Source: Thamnaconus septentrionalis
Lineage: Eukaryota; Chordata; Actinopteri; Tetraodontiformes; Monacanthidae
Length of the DNA: 64,000 nt
Direction of reading: 5' to 3'
NCBI GenBank assembly: GCA_009823395.1
Contig: CM020504.1
Span: 22,306,040 to 22,370,039 of the forward strand
A program made the position numbers and the translations under genes. Below, one piece after another: positions 45,137 to 56,700 of the stretch (the first letter of the stretch is position 1; each line of letters starts with the position of its first letter). The notes under the pieces are model-generated. The model searched no databases. It was not told the DNA's origin and worked only from the letters and a program-made list of their open reading frames with translations.

Positions 45137-45168
<32 letters not shown>
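45137..45168. repeat. (TG)n microsatellite
   Basis: About 16 TG units. Confidence 0.96.
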
Positions 45169-45289
45169 GGCAGGAGTGTGTGGAGAAATAAGAAAATCAA
45201 TCTGCGTCCACACGTCGGATCTTTAAATCTACACACGGGGTGCCCACTCTGGCAGCCTGGAGGAAAAATAACAGCCAGCGTGTGTTAAT

Positions 45290-45560
45290 GTGCGCGAGGA
45301 TTGAATAACAACAGATCTGCCGAGTGGCCGATGAAATAAAATACCGGCGGCGTCACATAAATAATTACCGGGCCATTTATAAACACCGGCCCGTTCAAGA
45401 TTTGGTGCGCTCCAAGTGGCAGAGTGAGGATAATCAAGTGCTCTCTGAAATTATCCAAGGATGCTTTCATTTGCAGGATTTGCATGATCCCGGTGATGCC
45501 GGCGATCCTGCGGTGACTCCTATTAGAAAGTGGATGAAAATTTTCATTCAGACTCCACCG
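45290..45560. promoter_or_regulatory. Candidate conserved non-coding element
   Basis: Repeat-free block with ACATAAATAATTACCGG, CCATTTATAAACACC, GATAATCAAGTG, GAAATTATCCAAGG, TTTGCAGGATTTGCATGATC and TCCTATTAG words. It remains open for 86 codons on the plus strand and 95 on the minus strand, but neither peptide has a known domain, and open frames on both strands are usual in such elements. Confidence 0.42.
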
Positions 45561-45631
45561 TTTAAAGCACAAATGTCAAACTGATTTTCACAGAGGAGCC
45601 GCATCGGTATTACAGTGCCTTTTAAAGCTCC

Positions 45632-46020
45632 AGTAAGGGGCTGATTCACTGAGATCCAAAATAAGGAACGCTACACTGCTTGCACACAGAGTGTGCGTCT
45701 TGTTGGTTTGCGTGTTGCAGGTGATCTACTGAGATTGCATGAATAATTGGCAGGATGCACACAAGTTTAAATGATTTAAATGAGGATGTTGCAGCCACTC
45801 CGTCTTTCCACCAGAGACAATGTGGAACAGCAGAGTGACTGCAAGTGACATGATTGCAGCCTCGCAACTGTAACCAGGACCATACAGTGTCAGAGGAGGT
45901 GAGAGTTGCCTTTAATCAGGACAGTCAGCTACGATCAGCTACGTCGTTGATTCGTGTATGTACTGACCTTTTTTTGGCCGTTTTTTCAGCATGCAAACCT
46001 TTAGTAAATCAGGTCCAAAG
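45632..46020. mobile_element. MITE-like element with GGxCTGATTxACT termini
   Basis: The left edge GTAAGGGGCTGATTCACTGA and the right edge CTTTAGTAAATCAGGTCC are inverse of each other with mismatches (GGxCTGATTxACTxA type). GCATGCAAACC lies inside the right end. The interior lacks a transposase. This fits a short non-autonomous DNA transposon of a type whose ends read 'ggcctgatttactaaaggtttgc' in fish; superfamily not assigned. Confidence 0.45.
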
Positions 46021-46021
46021 A

Positions 46022-46060
46022 GTCTGCTGTCACTCCTTAATGTAAGGAGTGACAGCAGAC
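46022..46060. repeat. Perfect 18-bp inverted repeat (hairpin, 3-base loop)
   Basis: GTCTGCTGTCACTCCTTA at 46022-46039 is exactly complementary to 46043-46060, with ATG between them. Perfect pairing over 18 bp is far beyond chance for such a tight loop. It adjoins the end of the MITE-like element, so it may be a subterminal hairpin or a recent inverted duplication. Confidence 0.95.
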
Positions 46061-46139
46061 CAGTGATTTAAATGACCCCTTTGATTTTGAACACCTGAAG
46101 GCTGCTTGAGGAGGAGCAGATCGGTGCTTTTTTTTAAGC

Positions 46140-46328
46140 CTTTGAAAGTCCTTCTGCACTTCTCCACACTGTCACGCCCCCACAAGTCGCCCTTCACGCG
46201 CACGCCAAAGTCCGAAGAGGCTGTTTTGCATTTTCCGCATTTTTAATTAACCTCCGAGCGACACGAGTTAATTTGATTTCAAACGCCGACCCCTGCGGCT
46301 GAATCCTACACACTGAACCTTTGAATTG
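46140..46328. mobile_element. Partial copy of the GTGTAGGATT-type DNA element
   Basis: CTTCTGCACTTCTCCACACT, GTCACGCCCC and the end GAATCCTACACACTGAACCT / TTGAA match the right part of the element family seen at 27611-28245. The last about 25 bp are the inverse complement of that copy's left end with several mismatches. Its own left end is missing; it may have been cut by the neighbouring element. Confidence 0.55.
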
Positions 46329-46957
46329 TGCCGCCCAGACATTTCATTTCCCCTCGGTGCCGTAGCTCCTCTCTGAGTCGTGGCGGCTGAATGACCGGAC
46401 GGGGGCCCCTTCCCTCCGCTTCGCTCGCTGATCATTTGAACAAAGCGGAGATCGATGTAAAGGGTGCGCAAAGACGTGCATTCACAAGTCAAAAAAAAAA
46501 AGAAAAAAGAAAAAAGAAGTCACATTTGCAGACTAACGTGCTGTTACACCCACACACACAGAGCGCTGGAGCAGCTGAATCGATGCAGCCCAGCAGCGGG
46601 ATTTTCCTCTGCATCTACAACAACACTCGCTCTCATTGTGGTCCTGCACCAGAAGTCTTGTTTGCTGTGTCTGCTGCGTTGCTGCTGCAGATATACAATC
46701 TAAGTATGTATAATCGGTTATGTTTTGTTTAATTCTAGATTATTGGCTGGTTGTAAAGCATGCACACTTATTACTCCTCAAAACATGACATATTTAGCTC
46801 TGTGTTTACAGCCTCCTGCCGAAAGTGATGACTTGTTTTACCTTTGACGTGTTTAGAAGGGAGGAAAATACATTTGATGATGATGATAACCTCAAAAGGA
46901 AGAAGCAAGAAAGACCTGCCTAGTGATGTGGTCAGGAGCCTGGGGTATATCCCAGTG
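46329..46957. other. Non-genic stretch
   Basis: A-rich (AAAAAAG)n tract at 46489-46517. No exon. Confidence 0.6.
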
Positions 46958-46979
46958 CCCTTTGTGACATCACAAAGGG
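46958..46979. repeat. Palindrome CCCTTTGTGACATCACAAAGGG core
   Basis: Ten-base arms CCCTTTGTGA / TCACAAAGGG around CA, sharing CTTTGTGA..TCACAAAG with 36124-36141. Confidence 0.88.
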
Positions 46980-48359
46980 TACATCTCATAAGTGAAAGAG
47001 CAAGACAAAGAAGTGAAGGATAAAATCCTTTCACGCACAAAAACACACCAGTACTGGTGGTTGTAATAGTTGTACAAGTAGTTGTGAAACCCTGGTAAAG
47101 TGAATTTTAAATTGTGTGGGACTTTTGAGCTCCTTCCTGTTTAAAGTCGCCATAACTTACAGCCTGGGGCTATTATTTATTCAATTTTTCATCAGCGTCA
47201 GATCGTACACCAAACCCCCGGTCGAGGTTTCCTGTGAGACAGCAGCAGGTCTCCAGGTTGCAGCAGCGTGGTGACTGCATTAATGCATGCGGGCGGCACT
47301 CACAGACACATGCGCACATTTGTGTGTTTTGCCCCCCTTCTCCCTTTAATAAATGTCTTGTGATTTACTGCGTTTCTCGTCGGGGAGTAAAGACCAGCCA
47401 AGTGAGACTAACAGGCGGGTCTAAGTGGAAGCGTGCTGATGTGGGAGGTTACTACGTCCCATTAAAGCAGCAAAAAGATATTTGATGGTGGCCTCCAGTT
47501 GTCCTTCTTCCAGAACAAGAGCAGAGCTATAAATGTCACCAGGGACCTCCACTTTCCTTTTCTTTTTTTGTCTCCTTGCAGGTTATTTATTTATCTGCTC
47601 AAGGATGGATGGAGGCCATAGTGGGACAATGGCTTTATTCTGTAGTGAAAACGTGAACTGTGATATCGTAACTTTGACAAAAGGATCTGGGTTTGTTTTT
47701 TTTTGTTTTTTTGAAGGAAACAGTTCGCGACCCTGAGACCCTGAGTCCCCCCCGCCATCTGTATAGCAAAATATGGTGACCTTAGGGCATCAAATCAATG
47801 TCCCACCCACCACTCCACCTGATTGGTTCCACATGATGATCAATTGCAATCAGGACCACGGTCTCCACCACTGCGCTTTAGCAACCCAAAGAGTCTTTAG
47901 CCGCTCTGGAGGGACCGAGACGGCTCATCAAAGTGGCGAGCAGCCGATCCTGCAAAAGTTCCAACGAATTTCACAATTCCCTGATGCGCTGGCGATGACG
48001 AGCATGTCCAGCTTCAGCTGTTGCATCACTTTGAATGTCGTGGCAGAAACCACATTCTCCTTCAGAGGGACACAAATGAGGATTATCTCTTTACTGGAGC
48101 TCTTGTGTGATTGAATTATATAATGGAAGAAACATAATGTAATTCTGTAATCCCTGAACCATATCTATGCATAGCCATTAGGTGGCAGCGTCTCCTGCTT
48201 CTACAAAACATCTGTAGCTGAAAATAAACTCCCTATCATAAACTACTATGTCCCACTTTGACCAAATTTCCATCTTCTGGTTTAAAAGCCGCGTTTACAC
48301 GAAATGCAAAATAAATGGTGCGAGGAAATACTTACTTGGATAGTCACTCTCTGTAAGGA
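46980..48359. other. Non-genic stretch
   Basis: The frame 47773-48114 (113 codons) has no recognisable domain. T-runs at 47694-47711. Nothing else identified. Confidence 0.55.
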
Positions 48360-48600
48360 GTTATGGCACATAATCTGGTGCTTGCTGCAATAATAGGATG
48401 TCACAAGGGGAGCAAACACTTGCTACCTCCCTTTCTCTTTCTGTGCAGCAAAGACAACAGGTTCTAATGGAGCCATCCGGCCCAATTTCATGTGCCTGCA
48501 GTTGAATTATCTGCAGCTCAGCTGCAGTCAGCCTTCTATCAGGTGTGAACCAACCAGACCAGTGGCTAATCACGGCTCAATAAGTCGATTTATCTGATGG
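48360..48600. promoter_or_regulatory. Candidate conserved non-coding element
   Basis: Repeat-free block with GCTGCAATAATAGG, GTTGAATTATCTGC, GGCTAATCACGG and CGATTTATCTG words. Texture only. Confidence 0.33.
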
Positions 48601-49839
48601 AAGCACGTCGGCAGAAAGAGATACCTCACAGTGAGACACACCCCCACCGGTACAATTACACTAAATGCACTAATTAACAAAAATAAGTCAATCGTTTGTA
48701 ACATTCAGAAAGACAAAGTCACAAAAATGGAATATACAGATTAAAAGCACCCGACTGTATACATTTCAGGGCTTGGTGCTGTGCTTCTTGTGATTTGATT
48801 TGCACGTTAATGTGAAGTTTAATGTGGGACCTGGCAAATCTTTGTCCAGTGGCCACTCGAGGTACTGCAGCCCAAACCCCTACAGCATAAAGCATTTTTC
48901 CCATAGACCACAATACAAAAAGAAAGACCTGTCAAACTGTTGACAGGACAACTGCAGCCTGAACCGCGGTTCATAACAAATCCATCTATTGTAGATTTTT
49001 AACTCATAGTCTTTCTAATTGTTCAAAAAAAATATAAAGGCCAGAAAATCCCCAGCAAAGAGTTCATTCCCAGCGTGACTTCACGGCATCCTACGTCTTG
49101 ATGTATCATGTGTGTTACAGAGGCATGATTGCAAGTGACACTACTGCGCATGGGCCACACAATGCATCATGAAAAAAGGCTTTGCATAGTTCATATAGCA
49201 TAGCTACCAACTGACCTCATGAGTGCTGATATCCGTAGCCTGCCTTTCCAGTTGGATACAACATTTGAGTTTTTTTGAGGGGGTAAAAGTTGGCAGTAGA
49301 CCCCCCCCCCATCAGACCCAGCAAACCACCTGACCACGGCCGTCTAAATGAGTCTCCTGATGACGGCGCCGCATCAGCGATAGCCGACTCAAGTCTCCGC
49401 AAGTGCTGATTTTACCGGCGTTGACAGCCGCGATTGTAGCCGCTGAAAAACCGCTCTCGCCGGGGGAGGAGCGGCGGAAAAAACAGATCCATTCAGCGGA
49501 ATCTCGGCGGGCCGTTCCTCCTGAGCTTTATGTATGCGCTGGCCTTTTCTCTCAACTTACCAAGTGACAATCAGCGGTTACCAGCTGTCTATAGGAGCGC
49601 GGCCGTGTGTCAGGTAAGTGACATGTGAATGGCCTCCTCACTCACCGAGCGGCGTCAGGTGTCAACACCTTTGTCTGGCCTTGACAGGAAGTGGCCTCTG
49701 ATAGATATGACTTTGCTTCTCCTTGACATTATTGCTCCCCTTCGAGGGCGCCGCAGGAGTCGGCGGCCACAAATTGCAGGGTGTCTGTTTCTGGTTCTGC
49801 CCGCGCGAGCAATCGAGTGTTTTGAGTGACCATTGTGTG
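48601..49839. other. Non-genic stretch
   Basis: A CAG/GTAAGT donor-consensus junction is at 49613/49614, but no acceptor-bounded frame upstream is convincing. 49380-49500 is CpG-containing. No gene supported. Confidence 0.55.
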
Positions 49840-50115
49840 TCCCGGACATTAGCTCGGCGAGGAGAGCATCTTTGAGATGGTAATGTTGCTGCGCTCATTT
49901 AGCCTCATAGCCGAGACAAGCCAGCCGCTAATCAGCCATGTGTGTAACGCTGGAGGAGGGAGGAGGACGACCGGAGGGGGGCCATTAAGCTCACTTCGCA
50001 AATTCACATAAACAGTCTCCCTCATTATCAGCACTGGACGACCCATCATAATCCAACCGCTGCTAAATAATAATTGGGACTTCTTGGGAATCTTGTGGAA
50101 TGCATTTGAAAACCC
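49840..50115. promoter_or_regulatory. Candidate conserved non-coding element
   Basis: GAGATGGTAATGTTGC, CTCATTTAGCC, CCGCTAATCAGCC, GGCCATTAAGC, CCTCATTATCAGC, CATCATAATCC and AATAATAATTGGG words in repeat-free DNA. Confidence 0.35.
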
Positions 50116-50334
50116 TCCACACATCACAAAAGAAACAGCCAATAGACAGGAATTATTACCCAAAAAGTCGTGGGGTAAGGGTCAACTACTAAATTTCTTT
50201 CAGAACATTTGTCAGACTTTTGTTATTTTGCCTCTTAACCGACCAATTCTGATCGTTTTTTGTTTTTTAACCGGTAAATATCAAGGGATCTGGAAAACCA
50301 GAACTAACTGGTAACTCACACAGTCTTGTGCGTA

Positions 50335-50470
50335 GGTGTGAATGTGGTCCTACAATACCGGTCACTCAACTGGGGGCTTAACCCCGCCTTCTCTCAAGGA
50401 CAACCGTTATAGGCTCCAGCACCCATGTGACCATGAGGGCAGGAAAAGCGCTGACTGAAAATGAATGGAC
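50335..50470 (+). mobile_element. Retroposon 3' fragment, same family as 39857-40139
   Basis: AGGTGTGAATGTGGTCC, AACCCCGCCTTCTCTCAAGG, TATAGGCTCCAGCACCCATG and a GAAAATGAATGG end follow the order of the family's 3' half on the plus strand, heavily diverged. No target duplication seen. Confidence 0.55.
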
Positions 50471-50501
50471 AAACACTGCATGTACGTGTGGGAGGAATTT
50501 A

Positions 50502-50700
50502 ACGGTAAATGGCAAATGAACTGCACTTATGTAGCGGTTTATAGCACCTTCACGGCACCCCAAAGCGCTTTACAAAGCCTCTCAATTCACCCAATTAGAA
50601 CGGTACATTTCGTCTCCCTCCAGAAACCTCTGATATGATCCACCCTGATGTAGATTCATAAAGTTTCATCTCCTGCCCGCTGCACACCTACACACCTACT
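50502..50700 (+). mobile_element. TATATAGCGC-type interspersed repeat
   Basis: GAACTGCACTTATGTAGCGG, CACCTTCACGGCACCCCAAA, GCGCTTTACAAAGCCTCTCA and ATTCACCCAATTAGAAC match a common fish repeat ('gcacttatatagcgc ... aaagcgctttacaa ... cattcaccc'). It shares its first part with 8494-8556 and is longer here. Confidence 0.65.
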
Positions 50701-51369
50701 CCCTGCAGAAGGAAGAGGAAGTCGCACTCAGCATCCCCGCCTACACGAGCATGTTGGACGCTTCAGCTGATTGTGGGAACGTTAAACAGATGGCACGAAG
50801 TTCCCCTTCCCAGGATAGCAATGTTCAATTATCTGCGTCCAATTAGCACCTCAGTGATGGGTGAGAGCAGCTAGGAGAGCAGAGAGCGTCGAGGGGAGGC
50901 CAGTGGTTGCAGCACGTCACAAGGTGTTCCGCTGTTTTCATTTTTTCTTTAGTTTTGGATGTTAAAGCTTCTTCTTTTTTAAATGACCCTCTTCCCCTTC
51001 AAGAGTCGCACTTTAAGCACCGCCCCCTGAGCTGAGCGGCCCTCCCGCCTCCTGCCGAGCCACATTAGCGGCATGTAGAGGTCAGCTTTAATTTGATAGG
51101 AGGGGAAGCAAACAAGCCCCCTATTTATTTATTTATTTCACTTAATTGTAACATTCGGAAGGAATTAGTTCCAGTTCAGTTTGTTCAAAATGACCCAGAT
51201 GAGTTCAAATTTGTCTTTGATAATTGAACACACTTTTCCTTTTGTCCTCTGTAAACATAAGCCCGGGCATGAAATGGAATTTATTCATGTCTACCCAGCC
51301 CACAGGGTGAAAGGCAGCGTTCGCACCTGCATGTAAATTTCCTTTTTTTTCTTTCTGTTTTTTGTTCTG
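50701..51369. other. Non-genic stretch, possibly regulatory in parts
   Basis: 50810-50860 (CAATTATCTGCGTCCAATTAGC) and 51060-51110 (GCTTTAATTTGATAGG) are enhancer-like. A short (ATTT)n run is at 51122-51138. No exon. Confidence 0.5.
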
Positions 51370-51660
51370 ACATCAAAAGTATGCGGCTCGACATTTGGCA
51401 TCTTCGCACATCAATATGTCACCCCAAAGTTTACTTCCCAGAGCTTTAATAAGCTCATCATATCTTTGAAGAAGACCTGAGAAAAGTCTTTTATGCTTCG
51501 CGATCAGCATCTAAATGAGCCGCCTTTTTGATAAACGCTCGACACATTCATCAGCATAAATTAAGCGGTTTAGTGAAACAACCGCTGGCTTAAATACTGT
51601 GTTTGTTGTCTTATGAATACAGTCGCTCATCTAGATTGGAAACAAACAGATCCCGCTGAG
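51370..51660. promoter_or_regulatory. Candidate conserved non-coding element
   Basis: Repeat-free, AT-balanced block with CACATCAATATGTCACC, GCTTTAATAAGCTCATCATA, CTAAATGAGCCGC, GATAAACGC, CAGCATAAATTAAGCGG, CTTAAATACTG and GAATACAG words. Strong enhancer-like texture. Confidence 0.4.
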
Positions 51661-53639
51661 CTCTGCCAGGCAGGATTGGAAACTAAGGAAGCAAACCCAC
51701 ACAATCAAAGGAAAATATCAGCCTATTCTCATTCCCGGCACATTGGATATTGACATTTTTATCACAGTGATAATGGCCCTCGACGTCCTCTCCGGGTGCA
51801 CCAAGCACCATTCGGCTCACAGTCAAAAACAACACAGTCCAGTCATGTGCGTCAGTGTCTAAGGATGTGATCAGATGACTGTGCACGATGACTCTCAGAA
51901 GCAAAGAGCTGCCTGGGAGGATGACGGTCAGGGTTGTGTGCAACGCACACAAGAGACCCCGGCTGCATCTTATTCAAAGCCACCACTTGTGTCCTCAGCT
52001 AACCCCACTAGCCACCATGCTAGAACTTTAACAGGATTCATGTTTAAACGGAAGATCTTGTGTCTCTGAATTAGATGTGACAGTGCGACACTGCGCTGTT
52101 GTGACGACATCGTGACGAGAGCATGGAGGACACAACAGAAACGTGACTCGTGAGGAGGTCAAACTACAACAAGCTGATCTTCGCAGCCGCAGAACTTGGG
52201 GTTGCCAAGATTTGAATTCTGAAAACTCTTGCTCTTCCTGCCAAAATACAATAAAAGGCTTTTCATTGGGTTCGGCTACCAATCAGCTTCCTCTTAGTTT
52301 TGACGAATCCAAGCGGCAGCTGCTGCAATCTGCCCTCCAAAGGCCCAGAAGAAGAAAAGATAAAAAGTTTACATTTGCGTCACAGCTAAATTTGGGCAGG
52401 GGTTAATTAAAACACTGTCGCACACTGCAGCTCACAATGTTGCAACTGATTGGACCAGCTTGTCCAATCGCCTTCCAAGTTCCCCTTATATATGAAATGG
52501 ATGCCTTGAATAAACCCAGTGGGTTTTACAAGTGTTCCAGGTTGGCAAAAGTAAACGAAACAATAATTTTTGCGCAGCCCTTTAAAAATGCATGTATCTC
52601 TGCCTTTATGGGGCTTTTATGCCGTGTGTGAATGCCTTTCGTCGAGTATTGTTCCGTTCATTACTATTCTTTTTTTGCTCTGGTAGAAGGAAACAGGCGC
52701 CAGATGAGGGGAGAAGAAACAAAAATGGATGCAGCCGAGTGATTAGAACGGATGTAGTGAAGCCGAGACGCCGGATCCTCGTAGGAGGCCCGGCTGACCT
52801 GGTTAGTCGGCGCCGGTTGAACTCCCGCAGGATACCTGTGCATTCCAGCGTGTCTGTAGTACAGTGAGGCTGCTTCATTAAAAAAAAAAAAATAAAAGCT
52901 ATCATGCATTTCCTTGCCTATCATCCGCTTGCGTGTAAATTTCTGTTGCGAGAGCCGCTGAGGTGGAATAAACGCTCCAACACAAACACGGCGCACCAAT
53001 CAGTCGCTTCCCCTCGACCTCCTCCACTCTCTCTCTCTCTCTCTCCCCGTGTTGTGTTGCTGACGCTGTTGTTGCTGCGGTGGTTGTTGTTTTTGTCCCC
53101 CCTCTCATCCCCCACCACCACCACCTTCTCTTCTCGGCTCTTTGGATAGGCTCTTATCTCATCCGCCGGTCCATTCAGCGATTGACTCGCGCGTGCCGCG
53201 TATTGTTGATTGTTTCTTGAGGGAAAACACATTTAAAATGCCATTAGAGTAGAAAGCCGCGGGTGTGGGGATGAAACGGAGGAGAATGCAAGACAAAGGA
53301 AAGAAAAGCCGTAGCCGGGGTACTTGAAAGGAGGAGGAATTTTTTCTTTTTTTTCCTCCTGCCTCCTTTATCCGTCGGAGCCGCGGCCTCTGGTGAGCCG
53401 CCGCCTGCTGAGACCCGGCGCGCTCCTGATGCCCCAGAGATTGCCTGTTGCCATCATTACAAAAGACCCCTTGCACCGCGGCGTACCAAACACAAACACA
53501 CACACACGCTCCAAAATAAAATAAAAAATTCCAAGCTTCTGAAATAACTGGCAAGCAGACGTGTACGCCCCCCTCCCCCAAGGCCCGGCCGCTCTTTGCT
53601 TCCTCCCAGTAAGAAGTCCATTCTCCCCTCGACCCGGCT
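51661..53639. other. Non-genic stretch with CpG-rich parts
   Basis: CT array at 53026-53045; A run at 52880-52892; CpG-rich parts near 52765-52830 and 53370-53450. A GGCCTCTG/GTGAGC donor-like junction lies near 53393 without a supported exon. Several overlapping frames lack domains. Confidence 0.5.
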
Positions 53640-53780
53640 GGAAAGTGGCAGAAACGCAGCGACCCCTAAACTGAATAGGATATAAAGGTGATGGTTTTGA
53701 AAATAGCAGGGTAACGGCCCCGCGATGACTGATGCACTAACAATCACACAGGCGGCCGCCGCCGCCGTTTGATGCCAAAC
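53640..53780. promoter_or_regulatory. Candidate conserved non-coding element
   Basis: GATATAAAGGTGATGG, GATGACTGATGCACTAACAA and a GCCGCCGCCGCC tract followed by GATGCCAAACGG. Repeat-poor apart from the short GCC run. Confidence 0.27.
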
Positions 53781-54949
53781 GGTGCCCAGAGAGGACAAAG
53801 GCTCGCCGGTTTGCTCGGGCTCCCGTCGGAGTCGCGGCGAGGAGCTCGCTGCCAACTCACCGTCGACTCCGGCCTTTGTAACGCAACGTAGCACAAACAC
53901 TCCTTTTGTTCGCTGACCTTTTAATAATTCAGCCCGGGCAAAACGCCGGTGACACAATTTTGATCAAAGTCTCGCTATCAAGGGGGAGGAGGCATTTTTC
54001 CAGACACGGCGTCTTCCTCTCCTCCGAGGATAAAAGCCTCCTACCCGAACATGATCTCCGGCTAAAGGGTGAAGCACGGTCGCGGCTAAATCACATTTCA
54101 AAATTGAAAATTAGTCCGCAGCCTTGTCCGCTCAGCACAGGCGCGTTTCATTTTTGGCGGCCTGGAGCTCCAACGGACGCAGATGAATAAAAGACTTATT
54201 TTTCCGTGCAGTTGAACAGCCACTCGGAGGAATGAAGCATGTTGATGCAGGCAGAGCAACAAGCAGCCCAGAGTGGACTCGCAGTGGAACTGATGCACTG
54301 CCTAATGCCAACAGTGACAGCGCTGGCTATAATTTACTGGAAAAAACAGGAAATACCAAGATGGACATCCTCTTGCGTCCAGGATGATGTACTTCCTGGC
54401 TCAACTCAGGTCCACAGCAACAGCAATGGTCCCATTATGGCTGTTGCCCTGGAGGACACGGAGGACCTGCAGGGAGCAGGTTTGTTTTGGTCTGCATGTA
54501 GTGCCCAACTGTGACACCTAGTGGTGAACAAGAACGGCATTTAATTGCCTCCTCCTCCAAAAGTGAATATCCAGTGCTTCATTATTACTACGTATCTCTT
54601 TATCATGAGCAGATTTGACCCCCGGTCGGCTTTTTTTTTTTTCTTCTTCTTTTTTTCCTTCACTTCCCGAGATAAAGCTCACATTATCCGAATGTTTCCC
54701 TTGGAAAAATCCCTTGCCTTCACGCCGTGACAAATGGCTGGAGATTACAGGTTGGTGACCGGGCATACACATCCACTCCAAAGTATTGTCTGGAGGAAGC
54801 CATTTGTTTCCCCCAAGGCATCTATCACAATATACCTTCACCTTCTAAACTATTCATTTGAAGAAGCGGTAGGAACAAAAAGCGTCTGCTGAGATATAGG
54901 CTGCACCTGCACTGTCCATCTTCCAGCGGCAGCACCTGTTTGACAGGGG

Positions 54950-54951
<2 letters not shown>
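53781..54951. other. Non-genic stretch
   Basis: 54570-54720 contains CATTATTACTACG, CTTTATCATGAGC, GATAAAGCTCACATTATCC and is repeat-poor except for T tracts at 54631-54657. The frame 54239-54514 has no domain I recognise. Confidence 0.55.

Positions 54952-55023
<72 letters not shown>
54952..55023. repeat. (GT)36 microsatellite
   Basis: An uninterrupted GT array of about 72 bp, the longest of its type here. Frames rendering it as HTHTHT are artefacts. Confidence 0.98.
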
Positions 55024-55025
<2 letters not shown>

Positions 55026-55590
55026 GGCTGTGCATGTGCATGCATTCAAGTGCGTCCATCATCCTATAGCAATTTCTGTTTGACTTCCTTGTTCGGGAGA
55101 TTCATGATCTTGATATCCTTCTGGTGTTTTTGGGGAAAATTGAAACGTGCCTCTGAGCCCAAAGGGAATTTCTTTAAGGCTACAAATGGCACCATTTGAT
55201 GGGCTGCACTAGCCCGTGTGTGTGTGTGTTTGTGTGTGTATGTGTGTGATTGTCTGCACATGCATGTACATTGTGTTTCTTGCATTCAGGGCACTTCCTG
55301 CCCTTTGACCGACATAAGAAGTTGGAGCCAAGTTTGGATCTCATGCAAAATAATCTGGTGGCTGCAGAGTCGAGTGTCTTGTTTGTGTAAAAAAATAAAT
55401 AATAAAACAACAAACAAAAAAAAAAAAAATCATGTCACTTTCAGGCACAGACAATACAATTTAAAAAAGATCCTGCTGTCCTGCTGTCTTTTTAAAGCTT
55501 GTATATCCAATGCGGTGCACTGAAACACAGCTCATCACTTTAGCTTGAAAGCTAGCAGCTTTGAAAAGGACAAAAAATAAATAAAAATCT
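55024..55590. other. Non-genic spacer
   Basis: Interrupted GT at 55216-55248; A-rich tract at 55389-55431. No exon. Confidence 0.6.
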
Positions 55591-55645
55591 GCCATATGGG
55601 ATGTCGTAGCTTTTGAAGTTTAGCAAGGTCAGGCCTGATTGTTAC
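55591..55645 (+). pseudogene. 5S rRNA-like fragment (5S pseudogene or 5S-derived SINE head)
   Basis: GAAGTTTAGCAAGGTCAGGC then CTGATTGTTAC at 55615-55645 aligns with the internal control region of vertebrate 5S rRNA (GAAGCTAAGCAGGGTCGGGC then CTGGTTAGTAC): by hand 24 of 31 positions agree, and most differences are C-to-T or G-to-A type. Upstream GCCATA and ATGTCGT resemble the 5S start and middle with an internal deletion. After the C box similarity stops, so it is not a functional 5S gene. A 5S-headed SINE remnant is possible. Confidence 0.45.
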
Positions 55646-56149
55646 GAGCTCTCCGTACATCCAGTCGGCCCCCAGTTAGTTAACATGATAAACCCGAGCT
55701 CCTCCACCAGGACATGTGGGACGCCACATTCCCTGAGTGGAACCAGTGAGGTGGCGAAATTGTGTTTGGCACTGTGTGCACGTCTGAGTGTGTTGTTTCG
55801 TTATGTTTGATTTTTTTCTCTTTTCTTTTTTTTTTTGCGCGGCTGTGCATGCGGTGACCTTTCCTCTGGAACAACAGCGAAGTCAGTGACAGCAGCTCTG
55901 TAAACCAAAATGTCCTGACATTAAAAGCAGCAGGCCGCTGTCACTGGGACCTCCACTCCACTGTCTCAGTGCTGCGCTAAGCACTGTTTTTTACTGGCAG
56001 AGTGGAGTCGACTTGGGAACAGCTCCCAAGGCTCAAATGAGAATTCTTGGCCAATATAGATTAATTGTTCATTATTAATAACAAATTGCAGGTGCCCTGA
56101 TTTTTTTTCTTTGCCAAAAAAAAGAGGCGGTGGGGGGGCCGGCAGGGGG
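55646..56149. other. Non-genic spacer
   Basis: T tract near 55807-55836. No exon or repeat recognised. Confidence 0.6.
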
Positions 56150-56700
56150 TTCTCTGTGTTAATCAGTTTGCTAATAAGTAATGTGTCCTCCCATGCCACA
56201 GGACAAACTTGATTAAACGGCACTCGTCGAAAGGATAAGCGCACGCGCTTGATTAGCACTTGCAAGGCTTCTCTTGTTTCCACTGGTTCAAATTAATAAT
56301 TCTCGTTGGTAAGTGGGCTGCGGCGATAATAACATTTACACACTCGGTAATTGAATGCGTTCAGAGATTTTAGACTCTGATTAAAAGTGTCTACAAACTG
56401 CTTTCCACTTTTTGTTTCAATTTCATTTTTTTTTTTAACCATTGTGGTCCATTAATATTTATTTTCAACATTTCCTTGGCTCGCCAAATAATTGACTCAA
56501 CAATTATTGAGTGTTTTGATAATACTGTAATGAATTGTGAAAGCGGATGGGTTCATTATTAGTAACCGCAGTCTTCATATCAATGCTTTTCTGTGGTTTT
56601 GCATATGCACTCTGCCAGCAGGGCCATATTAAGGAACTATAGCACAAGCTTTGAGATGTATTAAAACTCAGTGTTTTTGTTGTGGTGGGAAACAGTCAGT
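56150..56700. promoter_or_regulatory. Candidate conserved non-coding element cluster
   Basis: GTTAATCAGTTTGCTAATAAG, CTTGATTAAACGGC, GCTTGATTAGCAC, CAAATTAATAATTCTCG, GATAATAACATTTACAC, GGTAATTGAATGCG, then after a T tract (56428-56437) GTTCATTATTAGTAACC and TTTTGCATATGC. Dense homeodomain and POU words in otherwise repeat-free DNA. Confidence 0.38.

Noticed and set aside
49608..49620. CAG/GTAAGT perfect donor consensus
   Set aside because: No supported exon upstream and no recognised peptide.
54825..55062. Histidine-threonine repeat peptides on the minus strand
   Set aside because: Translation of the GT microsatellite in three frames.
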